A stretch of DNA of 64,000 nucleotides, from assembly GCF_026278345.1 (NCBI RefSeq), contig NZ_CP111085.1, forward strand, positions 4,102,501 to 4,166,500, given 5' to 3'. Source of the DNA: Tellurirhabdus rosea. Its GTDB lineage: Bacteria; Bacteroidota; Bacteroidia; Cytophagales; Spirosomataceae. The notes under the pieces were generated by a model. That model saw only the letters and a program-made list of their open reading frames with translations. It made no database searches and was not told the DNA's origin. The position numbers were made by a program, and so were the translations under genes. The stretch's first letter is position 1. Every line of letters begins with the position of its first letter. Below are positions 45,687-54,655 of the stretch, in pieces.

Positions 45687-46583
45687 TTATTTGGTAAAAA
45701 CCTTTACCCAGTCCACCTGCATCGTTCCCGGCACAATCTGGTCGGGGGAGGGGTGCCCAAAGAACGTCCCGCCGATGGCCAGATTCAGCACGATATTCTC
45801 CGGTTTGGTATAGAGTTCTTCCACCATCCGACCCTGCTTTACGTCCACCACCCGGCCGTCGAACAGAAACGTCAGGGTTTTGCGGGCGCGGATGAGTTCA
45901 AACGTATGCCAGCAGTCGGTCAGGCTGACGCCGGGCTGGATGACGGCCGTGGCGTCGGGGGCCTGGTTCTCACCGGCACGGGGTCCGTAGGCGTAGTTGG
46001 TCGTGTATTTCAGGGGCTCGTTGCCGCGCATTTCCAGGATGTCGATTTCGCCTTTGGTCGGCCAGGGGTCGCCGTAAGCCCAGAAAGCGGGCCACATGCC
46101 GTAGCCGCCCGGGCATTTGATGCGGGCCGAAATCCGAAGCTCTTTGACCCGGCCGCCGGGCGCAAAAGCCGTTTTGGACTCGATCCGTCCGGAGGTGAAC
46201 CGGAACGTTTTGGGCTCCGGAAGGTTCGGGCGGGTCCGGCCTACCACCGTCTCCCGTTTGGCCACAATCGACAGGATGCCGTTGCTGAGCACCAGATTGG
46301 ACGGCTGGTAATGCTGCAGTTCTTCGTTGTAGGCTCCGCCCGTCCAGAGGTTCCAGCGGCTCAGGTCGCGGCTGAACTCGTCTTCGAAGGTCTTGGTCCA
46401 GCCTTCGCGCAGCAGGGCCGATTCGTTGAACGGGACTTCGCACGGACTGATCGCCGACCGGGTGGCCAGACGCCCGGCATCGTGGGGGAGGGCTGCCTGC
46501 TGGAAACCGTTTTCCCGACAGCCCGGCAGCAGCAGCAAGCCGGAAAGCAGCGTAGAAAGAAAGGCGCTGTTGATTTTTTTCAA
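45687..46583 (-). CDS. Glycoside hydrolase family 16 lipoprotein (beta-glucanase-like)
   Basis: A 298-aa enzyme predicted to cleave beta-glucans such as laminarin or lichenan. The catalytic motif GEIDILEMRG (EIDxxE form) is at about 190, with WPAFWAYGDPWP just before it and the usual FDGRVVDV and QVDWVKVF strands after it. The signal peptide has lipobox LLLPGC, so it is probably anchored in a membrane and faces the periplasm or surface. No ATG fits the signal peptide; the frame begins with TTG at 46583, followed by KKINSAFL. It is divergent from the histidine kinase gene across 240 bases. Confidence 0.9.
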   Translation of the reverse strand: MKKINSAFLSTLLSGLLLLPGCRENGFQQAALPHDAGRLATRSAISPCEVPFNESALLREGWTKTFEDEFSRDLSRWNLWTGGAYNEELQHYQPSNLVLSNGILSIVAKRETVVGRTRPNLPEPKTFRFTSGRIESKTAFAPGGRVKELRISARIKCPGGYGMWPAFWAYGDPWPTKGEIDILEMRGNEPLKYTTNYAYGPRAGENQAPDATAVIQPGVSLTDCWHTFELIRARKTLTFLFDGRVVDVKQGRMVEELYTKPENIVLNLAIGGTFFGHPSPDQIVPGTMQVDWVKVFTK

Positions 46584-46823
46584 AACGGAATAAGTTTCTT
46601 CGGTAGACCGAATTAAGACAAAGTTTTTGGTACTACATACAAAATAACGCTTGATTTAAAAGACAATAAAATTAATATTTGTCAATCACAATTGGAAGCC
46701 TTCTAAGCGTTACACCGCTTATTTTTATGTTTTCTACCAAATTGGTATTGTATTTGCGACCGTTGTTAACAGACAAAAACGAGAGGCTGAACGCTGAGCT
46801 ATCCCACGTTCGCCTGCCGGTTC

Positions 46824-48725
46824 ATGAAACAGAAATTACAGAGTCGCACCATTCTTTACCTGCTTTATGTCGTATTCGCCGGAATCGCGGTGATCATCAT
46901 TAGCCGGTTTTTTTACGTACAGGATCTTTACAGTTTTCTGCTGGCCGAACTGGCCGACAGCCGTCCGGACCTGCTTCCCAACCTTTACACCCTGAAGCGG
47001 CTGGCGGCGGCCATCGACGCGATGGCCCTGGTGCTGATCGGGTTGCTGGCCCTCGCTTTTTTTGCCTACAACACCCGTCGGGAAAAGAAAACGCTGCAAA
47101 TCAGAGCCGAGCGGGACGAGCGGGCCGAAGCCCAGCAGGCGGCCGAACAGACAATCCGGCAAATGGAGCTGCATCTGGCCAACATGAGCCACGACATCCG
47201 GACTCCGCTGAACGCAATCATCGGCCTTTCGAGCCTGCTGCTGGAAGAAATCGCCGACCCCCGGCACCGCGAATCCGTGGACGCCATCCAGGAGTCCGGC
47301 CTGAGCCTGCTGGCTACCCTGAACGACCTCATCGACATCTCGGAAATTGAAGCCGAACGGCTCACGCTGGACCTGTCGTCGACCCGGCTGGCCGACCTCG
47401 TGAACGCTATCCAGCGGATCATGGTGCCCCGGGCCGAGCAGAAAAACCTGGCTTTCCGCCTGGTGCTGGCCGACGATCTGCCCCACACGGTCCTGACCGA
47501 CGCCGGCCGGTTGTCGCAGGTCCTGCTCAATATCTGTAACAACGCGGTCCGGTTTACCAAAGAAGGCGAAATCCGGCTGGCCGTGCGTACGACGCATACC
47601 GGACCGGCCGCCGAGGCGGGGGTCGAGTTCGTCATCAGCGATACGGGTAACGGCATTGCGCCGGATGAGCTTTCCCGGATTTTCGACCGGTACACGCCCA
47701 TCGGCAGCGACACGCTGTACCGCCCGGCGGGCACGGGGCTGGGCCTCAATATCGCCCGCAGCATTGTGCAGAAAATGGGCGGCACCATCCGGGTAGAAAG
47801 CGCGGCCGGCAAGGGCACGACCTTCCGGGTCCACCTCACATTCAAAGTGCTGCCGAGTGCGGCCGTTGCCGAAGCGAGGCCCGAGGAAAAAGAAAGCCTG
47901 TCAAACATCCGCGTACTGGTGGTAGAGGATAACGCCCTGAATCAGAAGGTACTGGAAGGGTTTCTGCGCCGCTACAACATCCGGCCCGTCATTGCCTGCA
48001 ACGGCGTGGAGGCGCTGAACTTTCTGACCAAATCCCGGTCGGACCTCATTTTTATGGACATCCAGATGCCGGAAATGGACGGCTATACGGCCACCGAACT
48101 CATCCGCAAGGAACTGCACCACGACACGCCCGTCATTGCCCTGACCGCCTACGCGATGGCCGCCGAACGGGAACGGGCGATGGCCGTCGGGATGAACGAA
48201 TACATCATCAAGCCCATTCGGCTGACCCAGCTCGACGACCTGCTGCACCGGTACGCGCCGGTCGCCGTGGAGCGGCCGGAGGGGGGCGCGGCCGAAACGG
48301 AAGCTGCCCCGGTCCCGGTGACGCCGGTTTCCGAAATGCCGGTATCCGGCGAGGCGGAGAGCCTGATCAACTGCGAATATCTGCTGGAAATGACCGATGG
48401 CGACGTGGCGCTGCTCGACATTCTGCTGGACACCTTCCGGCAGGAGCAGGAAGCCTACCGGACCCGCTTCTTCGAGGCGGTGAACTCGGCGGACTACGAA
48501 GCGTTCCGGGGCGTGGCCCACAAATACCGGTCGTCGCTGAACTCCCTGGCCATGCTCGGCACCGCCGAACAGCTCAAGGAACTGGAATACAGCCAGCCTT
48601 TCGACCCCGAACGGGCCCGGACGGAGCTTGACCGCCTGTTCGATGCCGTCGGCCGGGGCGTCAGCCAGCTCGAAAAAATGGTGGAGCGCGGGGAATTAAC
48701 CCCGGTTGCTGCGCCCAATGATTGA
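46824..48725 (+). CDS. Membrane hybrid histidine kinase with receiver and Hpt domains
   Basis: A 633-aa sensor. Two membrane helices (about 10-30 and 67-83) flank a periplasmic loop of about 35 residues. A HisKA domain has the phosphoacceptor His123 in NMSHDIRTPLNAIIG, followed by an HATPase domain (about 208-340; NICNN, SDTGNGI, GTGLGL). A receiver domain (about 362-475) has Asp412 in DLIFMDIQMPEMDG, and a C-terminal Hpt domain (about 515-625) has His566 in VAHKYRSS. This is the full phosphorelay set in one protein. The single-domain response regulator 41 bases downstream is the likely target. The small sensor loop leaves the stimulus unknown. It starts a plus-strand cluster with exopolysaccharide genes. 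Confidence 0.93.
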   Translation: MKQKLQSRTILYLLYVVFAGIAVIIISRFFYVQDLYSFLLAELADSRPDLLPNLYTLKRLAAAIDAMALVLIGLLALAFFAYNTRREKKTLQIRAERDERAEAQQAAEQTIRQMELHLANMSHDIRTPLNAIIGLSSLLLEEIADPRHRESVDAIQESGLSLLATLNDLIDISEIEAERLTLDLSSTRLADLVNAIQRIMVPRAEQKNLAFRLVLADDLPHTVLTDAGRLSQVLLNICNNAVRFTKEGEIRLAVRTTHTGPAAEAGVEFVISDTGNGIAPDELSRIFDRYTPIGSDTLYRPAGTGLGLNIARSIVQKMGGTIRVESAAGKGTTFRVHLTFKVLPSAAVAEARPEEKESLSNIRVLVVEDNALNQKVLEGFLRRYNIRPVIACNGVEALNFLTKSRSDLIFMDIQMPEMDGYTATELIRKELHHDTPVIALTAYAMAAERERAMAVGMNEYIIKPIRLTQLDDLLHRYAPVAVERPEGGAAETEAAPVPVTPVSEMPVSGEAESLINCEYLLEMTDGDVALLDILLDTFRQEQEAYRTRFFEAVNSADYEAFRGVAHKYRSSLNSLAMLGTAEQLKELEYSQPFDPERARTELDRLFDAVGRGVSQLEKMVERGELTPVAAPND

Positions 48726-48766
48726 GTTGTCAAATGTCTGAAAACAATCTCTTACACATACGTTGA

Positions 48767-49147
48767 ATGTTGACTAATACACCCACCACCGCTACCATTC
48801 TTATCGCCGAAGACGAACCGCTGGTTCGCAAAATGTTGTCGTATCGGTTGCAGAAAGAAGGTTTTAACGTGCTTCAGGCCGCCGACGGCAAGGAAGCCCT
48901 CGAATGTCTGAAGAACAACGTTCCGGATATGGTCATCACCGACCTGATGATGCCGTACCACAACGGCCTCGAAGTTCTGGAATATGTGAAGCGGTCGATG
49001 TCCGATATTCCGGTGATTATCCTGTCGGCTTCCGGACAGGAGCCGAGCGTGCTGAAAGCGTTCAGCCTCGGCGCCGATGACTATACCGTGAAGCCTTTCA
49101 GCCCCAACGAACTAATGACGCGGGTTCGCCGCCACCTGAAAAAATAA
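48767..49147 (+). CDS. Single-domain response regulator
   Basis: A 126-aa CheY-like receiver with the acidic pocket AEDEP (15-19), the phosphoacceptor Asp59 in VITDLMMPYHNG, Ser at 87 (ILSAS) and Lys109 in VKPF. No output domain is attached, so it must act by binding a partner protein or passing the phosphate on. It sits between a hybrid kinase with an Hpt domain and the HEAT-repeat/GT2 gene pair. That makes control of polysaccharide synthesis the natural inference. The 40-base gap to the HEAT gene suggests one transcript. Confidence 0.92.
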   Translation: MLTNTPTTATILIAEDEPLVRKMLSYRLQKEGFNVLQAADGKEALECLKNNVPDMVITDLMMPYHNGLEVLEYVKRSMSDIPVIILSASGQEPSVLKAFSLGADDYTVKPFSPNELMTRVRRHLKK

Positions 49148-49187
49148 GCCCCGGGCTTTTCTGTCTTATACACTCCTTGCAGCGTTC

Positions 49188-50270
49188 ATGATTCAATTAC
49201 TGACCGAATGGTGGGAATGGTCTGACGGACCGGCACGGCTACAGGCTCTGCTGCTGCTCCTGATCGGCAGTTTTCTGCTGGGCGGCGCGGGCCTGCTGGT
49301 CAACGTCCTGGTGCTGATGCGGCGGCGGGAACGGGAACAGAGGCGGGAAGCCAAACTCCGCGAGCTCGCCGAAGACGCCATTGCCGCCTGGATGTCGGGG
49401 GATATGGACGACGAGGCGTTGTCCCGGCATTTTCACCGGTTTGTCGTCCAGAGCCGGCTCAACCGCCGGGTGGTGACCGACATTCTTTATTCAACCAGCA
49501 AACTGCTCCGGGGCGAATCCCAGGAGCCGCTTCAGCTTCTGTTCCGGAGTCTGGGTCTGGACCGCTACTGCCTCAAAACGCTGCGGCAGGGCGTCTGGCA
49601 CCGGCAGGCCTACGCCGCCCGCGTGCTCAGCCAGATGCAGATTCACGAATCCATCCCGGTGATCTGGTCCAAACTGAACACGCAGGAAATGATGCTGCGC
49701 ATTGAACTGATCTCGGCCCTGGCGGCCTTTGGGGACTTCTCCGGCCTTCAGCGCGTCGAACACAGCGGGCAGCGGCTGTCGGACTGGGAGCAACTGCTGC
49801 TGCTGGAACGCTTTCGCGCCCTCGAACTGACCGAACTGCCGCCGTTTGAAAACTGGCTGCGCTCCTCCGAGGCCGATTGGGTGCTCTTTGGCGTGCGGCT
49901 GTGCCGTTATTTCAATCGCCTCGACAAGATTGTGGAACTCGGCGACCTGCTGGGCAACCCCGACGAGCGCGTGCAGGGCGCCATTCTGGACGCCTTCGAA
50001 TACCTGGGTTCGCCGGAGGTGGTCGAGCCGCTGCTGGCGTACGTGGAATCGGCCGTGGGCGAATGCCTGCTGCGGACGCTGCGCCTGCTGGGACGCCTCA
50101 GCGACGAAGAAGTAGTGCCGCTGCTGATGGCCTACGCCGTTCATGCCGACGATGCCGTGCGGCATACGGCCCTGCACGCCCTGCGGGAAAACTTCATGGC
50201 GGAAGAAGAACTCCTCCGGCTGACCGGCGCAACGCACGCAGACAACGCTTTAACCCCATCCGTATCATGA
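49188..50270 (+). CDS. HEAT-repeat membrane protein
   Basis: A 360-aa protein with one N-terminal membrane helix (about 20-44) and a charged Arg/Glu-rich segment. A cytoplasmic alpha-solenoid of HEAT-like repeats follows from about 130 (IPVIWSKLNTQEMMLRIELI, ERVQGAILDAFEYLGSPEVV, DAVRHTALHALRENF). Its stop TGA overlaps the ATG of the downstream synthase gene (ATGA at 50267-50270), so the two are translationally coupled. HEAT repeats usually hold protein partners. A scaffold that links the response regulator to the synthase is inferred, not shown. Confidence 0.82.
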   Translation: MIQLLTEWWEWSDGPARLQALLLLLIGSFLLGGAGLLVNVLVLMRRREREQRREAKLRELAEDAIAAWMSGDMDDEALSRHFHRFVVQSRLNRRVVTDILYSTSKLLRGESQEPLQLLFRSLGLDRYCLKTLRQGVWHRQAYAARVLSQMQIHESIPVIWSKLNTQEMMLRIELISALAAFGDFSGLQRVEHSGQRLSDWEQLLLLERFRALELTELPPFENWLRSSEADWVLFGVRLCRYFNRLDKIVELGDLLGNPDERVQGAILDAFEYLGSPEVVEPLLAYVESAVGECLLRTLRLLGRLSDEEVVPLLMAYAVHADDAVRHTALHALRENFMAEEELLRLTGATHADNALTPSVS

Positions 50271-51691
50271 TGCTGCTGACGCTTGTTTACGACTGGACAA
50301 CCTTTGTGTTTCTGTTTTACGCCCTCATGCTGATGGGAATCTACCTCGCCTCGGCTGTCGTTTCGTACCGGAGCATCCGGAACCACGTCGCCGAGTCGTC
50401 GTTTATTGATTACCGGCAGATTCTGACCTCGCCGCTGGCGCCCAAAATCTCCATCATTGCACCCGCCTACAACGAAGCGCTGAACATCGTGGACAATGCG
50501 AAGTCGCTCCTTTCGCTGGAATATTCTGATTTTGAAGTCGTCATTGTGAACGACGGCAGTAAGGACGAAACCTTGCAGCGCCTTCTGGAAGGCTATAATC
50601 TGGAAAAAAAACCGGTTGCCGTTCTGGAGAAAGTGCCCTGCAAACCCATCCGGGGCATTTACAAATCCCGCGACCGGGCCGTATCGCACCTGACGGTAGT
50701 GGACAAAATGAACGGCGGGAAGTCCGATGCGCTCAACGCCGGAATCAACGTCTGCACCGGGCGGCTGATCGCCTGCATCGACGTGGACTGCGTGCTGGAG
50801 CGGGACGCGTTGCTGCGCATGATCAAGCCGTTTTTGCAGGAAACCGACCAGCGGGTAATTGCCATCGGCGGCGTCATTCGCCTGGCCAACGACTGCGAAA
50901 TCAGCAACGGCCGGCTGCTGAAGGTCCGGATGCCGCGCTCGTTCATCGTCGGGGCGCAGGTGCTGGAATACATGCGGGCGTTTCTGCTGAGCCGGGTCGC
51001 CTGGGCCAAAGCCAACGGACTGCTGCTGGTGTCGGGGGCGCTGGGCATTTTTGAAAAAGAAACGGTCATCGAAGCGGGCGGCTATTCCCACGAGACGGTG
51101 GGCGAAGACATGGAACTGGTGATGCGGATGCGGCGGATGATGGAAGAACGCCGCGAGCCGTACGCGGTCCGCTACATTCCCGACCCGCTCTGCTGGACCG
51201 AAGGACCTTCCAAATGGCAGATCCTCGGTCGGCAGCGCAACCGCTGGACCCGCGGCCTGATGGACTCGCTGAAGTTCCACCGCCGGATGTTTTTCAACCC
51301 GAATTACCACGTGACGGGCATGCTCAGTATGCCGTACTGGTTCTTCTACGAATGGCTCGCGCCGGTCATCGAAACGGCCGGACTGGCGTTTACGGTGTAC
51401 CTGATCGCCTTCGGCAAAATCAATTACACCTTCTTTTTCCTGCTGGTCGGCGCCGTGTACGCGTTTTCCGTCTTTCTGTCGAGTCTGGCCATCTGGACCG
51501 ACCAGAAAACGTATCTGCAATACCGGCGCTTCAACGACCTGGTCCGGCTGGTGCTGCTGGCGCTGACCGAACCGATTTTTTACCATCCGTTTATCGTCTA
51601 CAGCAGCATCCGGGGCAATATCGATTATTTCCGGGGCAAAAAAGGCTGGGGCACCATGACCCGGCAGGGGCTGAGCAAACCGGCCGCCTGA
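50267..51691 (+). CDS. Processive-type GT2 glycosyltransferase (BcsA/PgaC/HasA-like)
   Basis: A 474-aa membrane synthase. A membrane helix (about 12-34) is followed by a GT2 domain with APAYNEALN near 65, IVNDGSKDE (95-101), DVDC (172-175), GEDMELVMR (279-287) and QRNRW (323-327), the D, DxD, ED and QxxRW set of processive polysaccharide synthases. Three or four membrane helices close the C-terminus (about 350-430), typical for building the chain and moving it through the membrane. The ATG overlaps the HEAT gene stop by four bases. Polymer (cellulose, beta-1,6-GlcNAc or another) cannot be told from the motif. The following YaiO-like gene supplies an outer-membrane export candidate. Confidence 0.9.
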   Translation: MMLLTLVYDWTTFVFLFYALMLMGIYLASAVVSYRSIRNHVAESSFIDYRQILTSPLAPKISIIAPAYNEALNIVDNAKSLLSLEYSDFEVVIVNDGSKDETLQRLLEGYNLEKKPVAVLEKVPCKPIRGIYKSRDRAVSHLTVVDKMNGGKSDALNAGINVCTGRLIACIDVDCVLERDALLRMIKPFLQETDQRVIAIGGVIRLANDCEISNGRLLKVRMPRSFIVGAQVLEYMRAFLLSRVAWAKANGLLLVSGALGIFEKETVIEAGGYSHETVGEDMELVMRMRRMMEERREPYAVRYIPDPLCWTEGPSKWQILGRQRNRWTRGLMDSLKFHRRMFFNPNYHVTGMLSMPYWFFYEWLAPVIETAGLAFTVYLIAFGKINYTFFFLLVGAVYAFSVFLSSLAIWTDQKTYLQYRRFNDLVRLVLLALTEPIFYHPFIVYSSIRGNIDYFRGKKGWGTMTRQGLSKPAA

Positions 51692-51724
51692 CGACAAGCA
51701 AGACCATCCCGTACCGCGTATTTT

Positions 51725-52984
51725 ATGCATACCCTCCGTTATTTCCTGTTTTTCTGCCTGCTGATGCTGTCCGGCGTCCGGACCGTCCGGGCGCAGTCGG
51801 TGGATTCCGACGAACTGTTCCGGCAGGCCCGCGAGGCCGCTTTCGACCGCAAGGACTACGAGAAGGCCAAAGCCCTCTGCCAGCAGGCCCTGACGCAAAG
51901 CCCGAACTACGCCGATATCCGCAATTTTCTGGGACGCCTTTACACCTGGGAAAAAAAGGTGGCGGAGGCGAACGAGCAGTTTACGACGGTTTTGAAAGGG
52001 CAGCCGCAGAACCGCGAGGCGCTGGTCGGGCTGATCGACCTCAATTACTGGAACGACCGCCCGGTTCAGGCCCTGACCCACGCCAACACGGCTTTGCAGT
52101 TCTACACCGACGACGTGGAGATTCGCCTGAAGAAAGTCCGGGTGCTCGACGAACTGCGGCAATATTCCGAAGCCTACGCCCTGGCGCTGGCCGTGCTGAA
52201 GGCGGCTCCGGCCAATGCGGACGCCCGTTCGCTGGTGGAACGCATCAAGGCAAATGCCAGCCAGAACTCCGTGGCACTCAGCTACGACTACCTGTATTTT
52301 GACAAAAACTACAACGACGCCCTACACAAGGCACCCTGGCAGGTGGCCAGCCTGACCTACGGCCGCACGACCCGACTGGGTTCGCTGGCCGCCCGCGTCA
52401 ACTACGCCAACCGTTTCAGCGGCACGGGTTTTCAGGCCGAACTGGACGCGTATCCGCGCCTCAGCCCGACGTTTTACGCCTACGTAAGCGTCGGATTGTC
52501 GGGCGACGAGCCGATTTTTCCGCGTTTCCGGGCCGGGGCTTCGCTGTACGCTAACCTGCCGCGCAGCTTCGAGGCGGAAGTGGGGGCTCGCTACCTGAAA
52601 TTCAGCAGTCCGACCTGGATTTACACGGCCTCGGCGGGCAAGTACGTCTCCAGCTTCTGGATCAACCTGCGGACGTACCTGATTCCGGGCGACCACGCGC
52701 TGTCGAAAACCTTCATCGGCACGGTGCGCTATTACTACGGCGGGGCGGACGACTACCTCGGCCTCAGCGGCGGCACGGGCCTTTCGCCGGACGAAACCCG
52801 CAACGTGCTGCTGGGCGAAACCCGCCAGAATCTGCTTTCCCAGCGCGCCAGCGCCGAATTCCGCAAGGGCCTGACCAGCCGCGACGTGCTGTCCCTGACG
52901 GCCTCCTGGTACGGCGAAGAACAGGCCAACCGCCCCCGCGGCAGCCAGTGGGGTGTCGGCGTGGGGTATAAGAAACGATTTTAA
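51725..52984 (+). CDS. YaiO-like TPR/outer-membrane beta-barrel protein
   Basis: A 419-aa exported protein. Signal peptide MHTLRYFLFFCLLMLSGVRT (ends about VRAQ), then TPR-like helical repeats (about 30-165; FDRKDYEKAKALCQQALTQS, ADIRNFLGRLYTWEKKVAEA), then a beta-barrel (about 180-419) of the YaiO family ending in KKRF. Architecture matches TPR-plus-barrel exporters such as PgaA, BcsC and AlgE-linked proteins, so it is the likely outer-membrane exit for the GT2 product. It lies 33 bases after the synthase and 63 bases before an unknown exported gene. Confidence 0.88.
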   Translation: MHTLRYFLFFCLLMLSGVRTVRAQSVDSDELFRQAREAAFDRKDYEKAKALCQQALTQSPNYADIRNFLGRLYTWEKKVAEANEQFTTVLKGQPQNREALVGLIDLNYWNDRPVQALTHANTALQFYTDDVEIRLKKVRVLDELRQYSEAYALALAVLKAAPANADARSLVERIKANASQNSVALSYDYLYFDKNYNDALHKAPWQVASLTYGRTTRLGSLAARVNYANRFSGTGFQAELDAYPRLSPTFYAYVSVGLSGDEPIFPRFRAGASLYANLPRSFEAEVGARYLKFSSPTWIYTASAGKYVSSFWINLRTYLIPGDHALSKTFIGTVRYYYGGADDYLGLSGGTGLSPDETRNVLLGETRQNLLSQRASAEFRKGLTSRDVLSLTASWYGEEQANRPRGSQWGVGVGYKKRF

Positions 52985-53004
52985 TTTTATTGAGTGACCT
53001 CTCC

Positions 53005-53020
53005 GAGTGGGCGCCCACTC
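53005..53020. repeat. 16-bp perfect palindrome between YaiO-like and unknown genes
   Basis: GAGTGGGCGCCCACTC is a perfect palindrome, followed by AATCGCTCAATCACTC heptad-like repeats. An outer TTGAGTGA (52990-52997) and TCACTCAA pair at about 53039-53046 surrounds it. The hairpin is inside the cluster, just before the 53048 start, and could attenuate the last gene. Confidence 0.6.
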
Positions 53021-53047
53021 AATCGCTCAATCACTCTTTCACTCAAC

Positions 53048-54214
53048 ATGAAGAAACGTTACATCTTCCTTTTCTTCCTGCTTACCCCGCTCTGGATGTG
53101 GCTGGGGTGGTGGCTGTTGCCGAAACGTACGCTGGTGGCGGCCATTGTGGACAAAACGGTGCTCGAAAAATCGGGGCAGGAGCACATCTCGCTGACATGG
53201 CTGCTGAACCACCAGCGGTTTACCAAAACCCGGACGCAGCCCTACCGGAGCAGCCGGGATTACTTCGGATTTTTTCCGGAACGGGATAAAAAGTACAGTC
53301 TGAAAGGACTCGAACGGTTTTCGGATGGCGAACTGGAGCAACTGAGTCAGGATGCCGATCTGGTGTATTACACGGACACGTACGGCATTTACCGCAACGA
53401 ATGGTACAGCGGCGAGCAGCAGACCGAGCGTTCGGGCATTCTCTACGGCGGCATGAGTCGGAAGGACGTCATGTTTCTGAAGCGGATGAAAGCCCGCCAC
53501 AAGCTCATTCTGGCCGAATTCAACGACATCAATTCGCCGACCAATCCCGGGGTGCGCCAGGAGTTTGAGGCCGCCTTCGGACTTCGGTGGACGGGCTGGA
53601 TCGGCCGCTACTTCGATTCACTGGACACCACCGTCAACGAGGAACTGCCGCGGTGGCTGGTGCGCAACTACCGCCGCCAGCATAACGGGCAGTGGCCGTT
53701 CACCAAGTCCGGCGTCGCGTTTGTGTCCGAGCGCGACGAGGTAGTGGTGCTCGAAAACGAAACGCACCTGCAGCGGGAAGTGCCGTACATGGTGTCGTCG
53801 GAATTCGGACAGCAGTATTTCGACCTGCCGAAGCGCCTGCCGTATTCGTACTGGTTTGATGTGCTCGAAAACAATCCGGCCGTCAACCGCGAGGTGGCCA
53901 CGCACGAAGTGTACGCCAACGCCGCCGGACAGCGCGAACTGGCCCGCCACGGCATTCCGAGCCGGTTTCCGGCCATCTTGATGCACAAAGGCGCGGATTA
54001 TGAGTTCTATTACTTCGCCGGGGATTTCTGCGACAATCCGGTAAGCATGCTTTCGTCGTACTTCCGGGGCGTGGAGTTGCTGGGTCCGGTGTTCTACTGG
54101 GCGGAAAATCTGGCCCAGCGCGAAGGGTTTTTCTGGCGCGTCTACCGGCCGATGACGACCAAAATTCTGGAAGAGTATTACGACCGGACGAAGAAGCCGA
54201 CCACCCGGCCCTGA
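53048..54214 (+). CDS. Exported protein of unknown function in the exopolysaccharide cluster
   Basis: A 388-aa protein with an N-terminal signal/anchor (MKKRYIFLFFLLTPLWMWLG, hydrophobic to about 24). I recognise no family. Visible text includes DADLVYYTDTYGIYRNEWYS, LILAEFNDINSPTNPGVRQE and a C-terminal part rich in Tyr/Trp/Phe (YEFYYFAGDFCDNPVSM). There are conserved-looking acidic and His residues but no clear catalytic motif. Its place after a synthase and exporter is where a deacetylase, lyase or polymer-tailoring enzyme stands in pga/bcs-type operons, so a periplasmic modifier is inferred. The 53048 ATG is chosen over the open frame 18 codons upstream that is repeat-derived. Confidence 0.8.
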   Translation: MKKRYIFLFFLLTPLWMWLGWWLLPKRTLVAAIVDKTVLEKSGQEHISLTWLLNHQRFTKTRTQPYRSSRDYFGFFPERDKKYSLKGLERFSDGELEQLSQDADLVYYTDTYGIYRNEWYSGEQQTERSGILYGGMSRKDVMFLKRMKARHKLILAEFNDINSPTNPGVRQEFEAAFGLRWTGWIGRYFDSLDTTVNEELPRWLVRNYRRQHNGQWPFTKSGVAFVSERDEVVVLENETHLQREVPYMVSSEFGQQYFDLPKRLPYSYWFDVLENNPAVNREVATHEVYANAAGQRELARHGIPSRFPAILMHKGADYEFYYFAGDFCDNPVSMLSSYFRGVELLGPVFYWAENLAQREGFFWRVYRPMTTKILEEYYDRTKKPTTRP

Positions 54215-54241
54215 CACCAGCCCGCCGCGCCCGGATGTTTA

Positions 54242-54504
54242 AACCGTTGAAACGGTTGGGGCGGCGCAGGAAACCGGTATTGCGAACCCACCGTTGAAAC
54301 GGCGGGGTGTTTTTGGGGGCGGGGATGCCTATTTTCTCATGTTTCCGGCAAACCAGCCCACCGTTTCAACGGCGGGTCATCGATCCCGGTACCTCCGGTT
54401 ACTGCCTGAACCGTTTCAACGGTTTACTCCAGATGCTTAAACCGTTGAAACGGTTGGGCGGCGCAGGGGAGCCGGTAGTTCGAGGCCACCGTTGAAACGG
54501 CGGG
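54242..54504. repeat. Array of six palindromic repeats of two alternating types (REP/BIME-like)
   Basis: Type A, AACCGTT-GA-AACGGTT, is at 54242-54257, 54409-54424 (inverted, TC centre) and 54440-54455. Type B, CCACCGTT-GA-AACGGCGG, is at about 54287-54306, 54356-54376 (inverted) and 54486-54504. The order is A+ B+ B- A- A+ B+. Between A and B within the direct units the sequence GGGCGGCGCAGG recurs. The 441-base gap 54215-54655 contains only this array and the terminator. Confidence 0.88.
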
Positions 54505-54555
54505 TTATTTTTTTGGAACGCGTTGGCTTTACTTTTCTGACAATTTTTATGACAA

Positions 54556-54617
54556 AATAAAAAGGGGAGCGGCGAGTGAATCCGGCACTGGAATTCGCTC
54601 ATCGCTCCCTTTTTGTT
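54556..54617. terminator. Bidirectional terminator between exopolysaccharide cluster and sulfatase gene
   Basis: AAAAAGGGGAGCG (54559-54571) pairs with CGCTCCCTTTTT (about 54603-54614), and the stem continues inward with GCGAG and GAAT against ATTC and GCTC, with small mismatches. The A-run and T-run on its two sides allow termination in both directions. Confidence 0.82.
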
Positions 54618-54655
54618 TTCCAAATCGAGTGAAGGCCGCTGCCTTCCGGGAAGTT

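Noticed and set aside
49877-50266. Upstream extension of the GT2 synthase frame
   Set aside because: Lies in the HEAT gene in another frame; synthase motifs start after the ATG at 50267.
54242-54504. CRISPR array
   Set aside because: The repeats are 16-20 bp palindromes in alternating orientation and two types, with unequal spacers and no cas genes.
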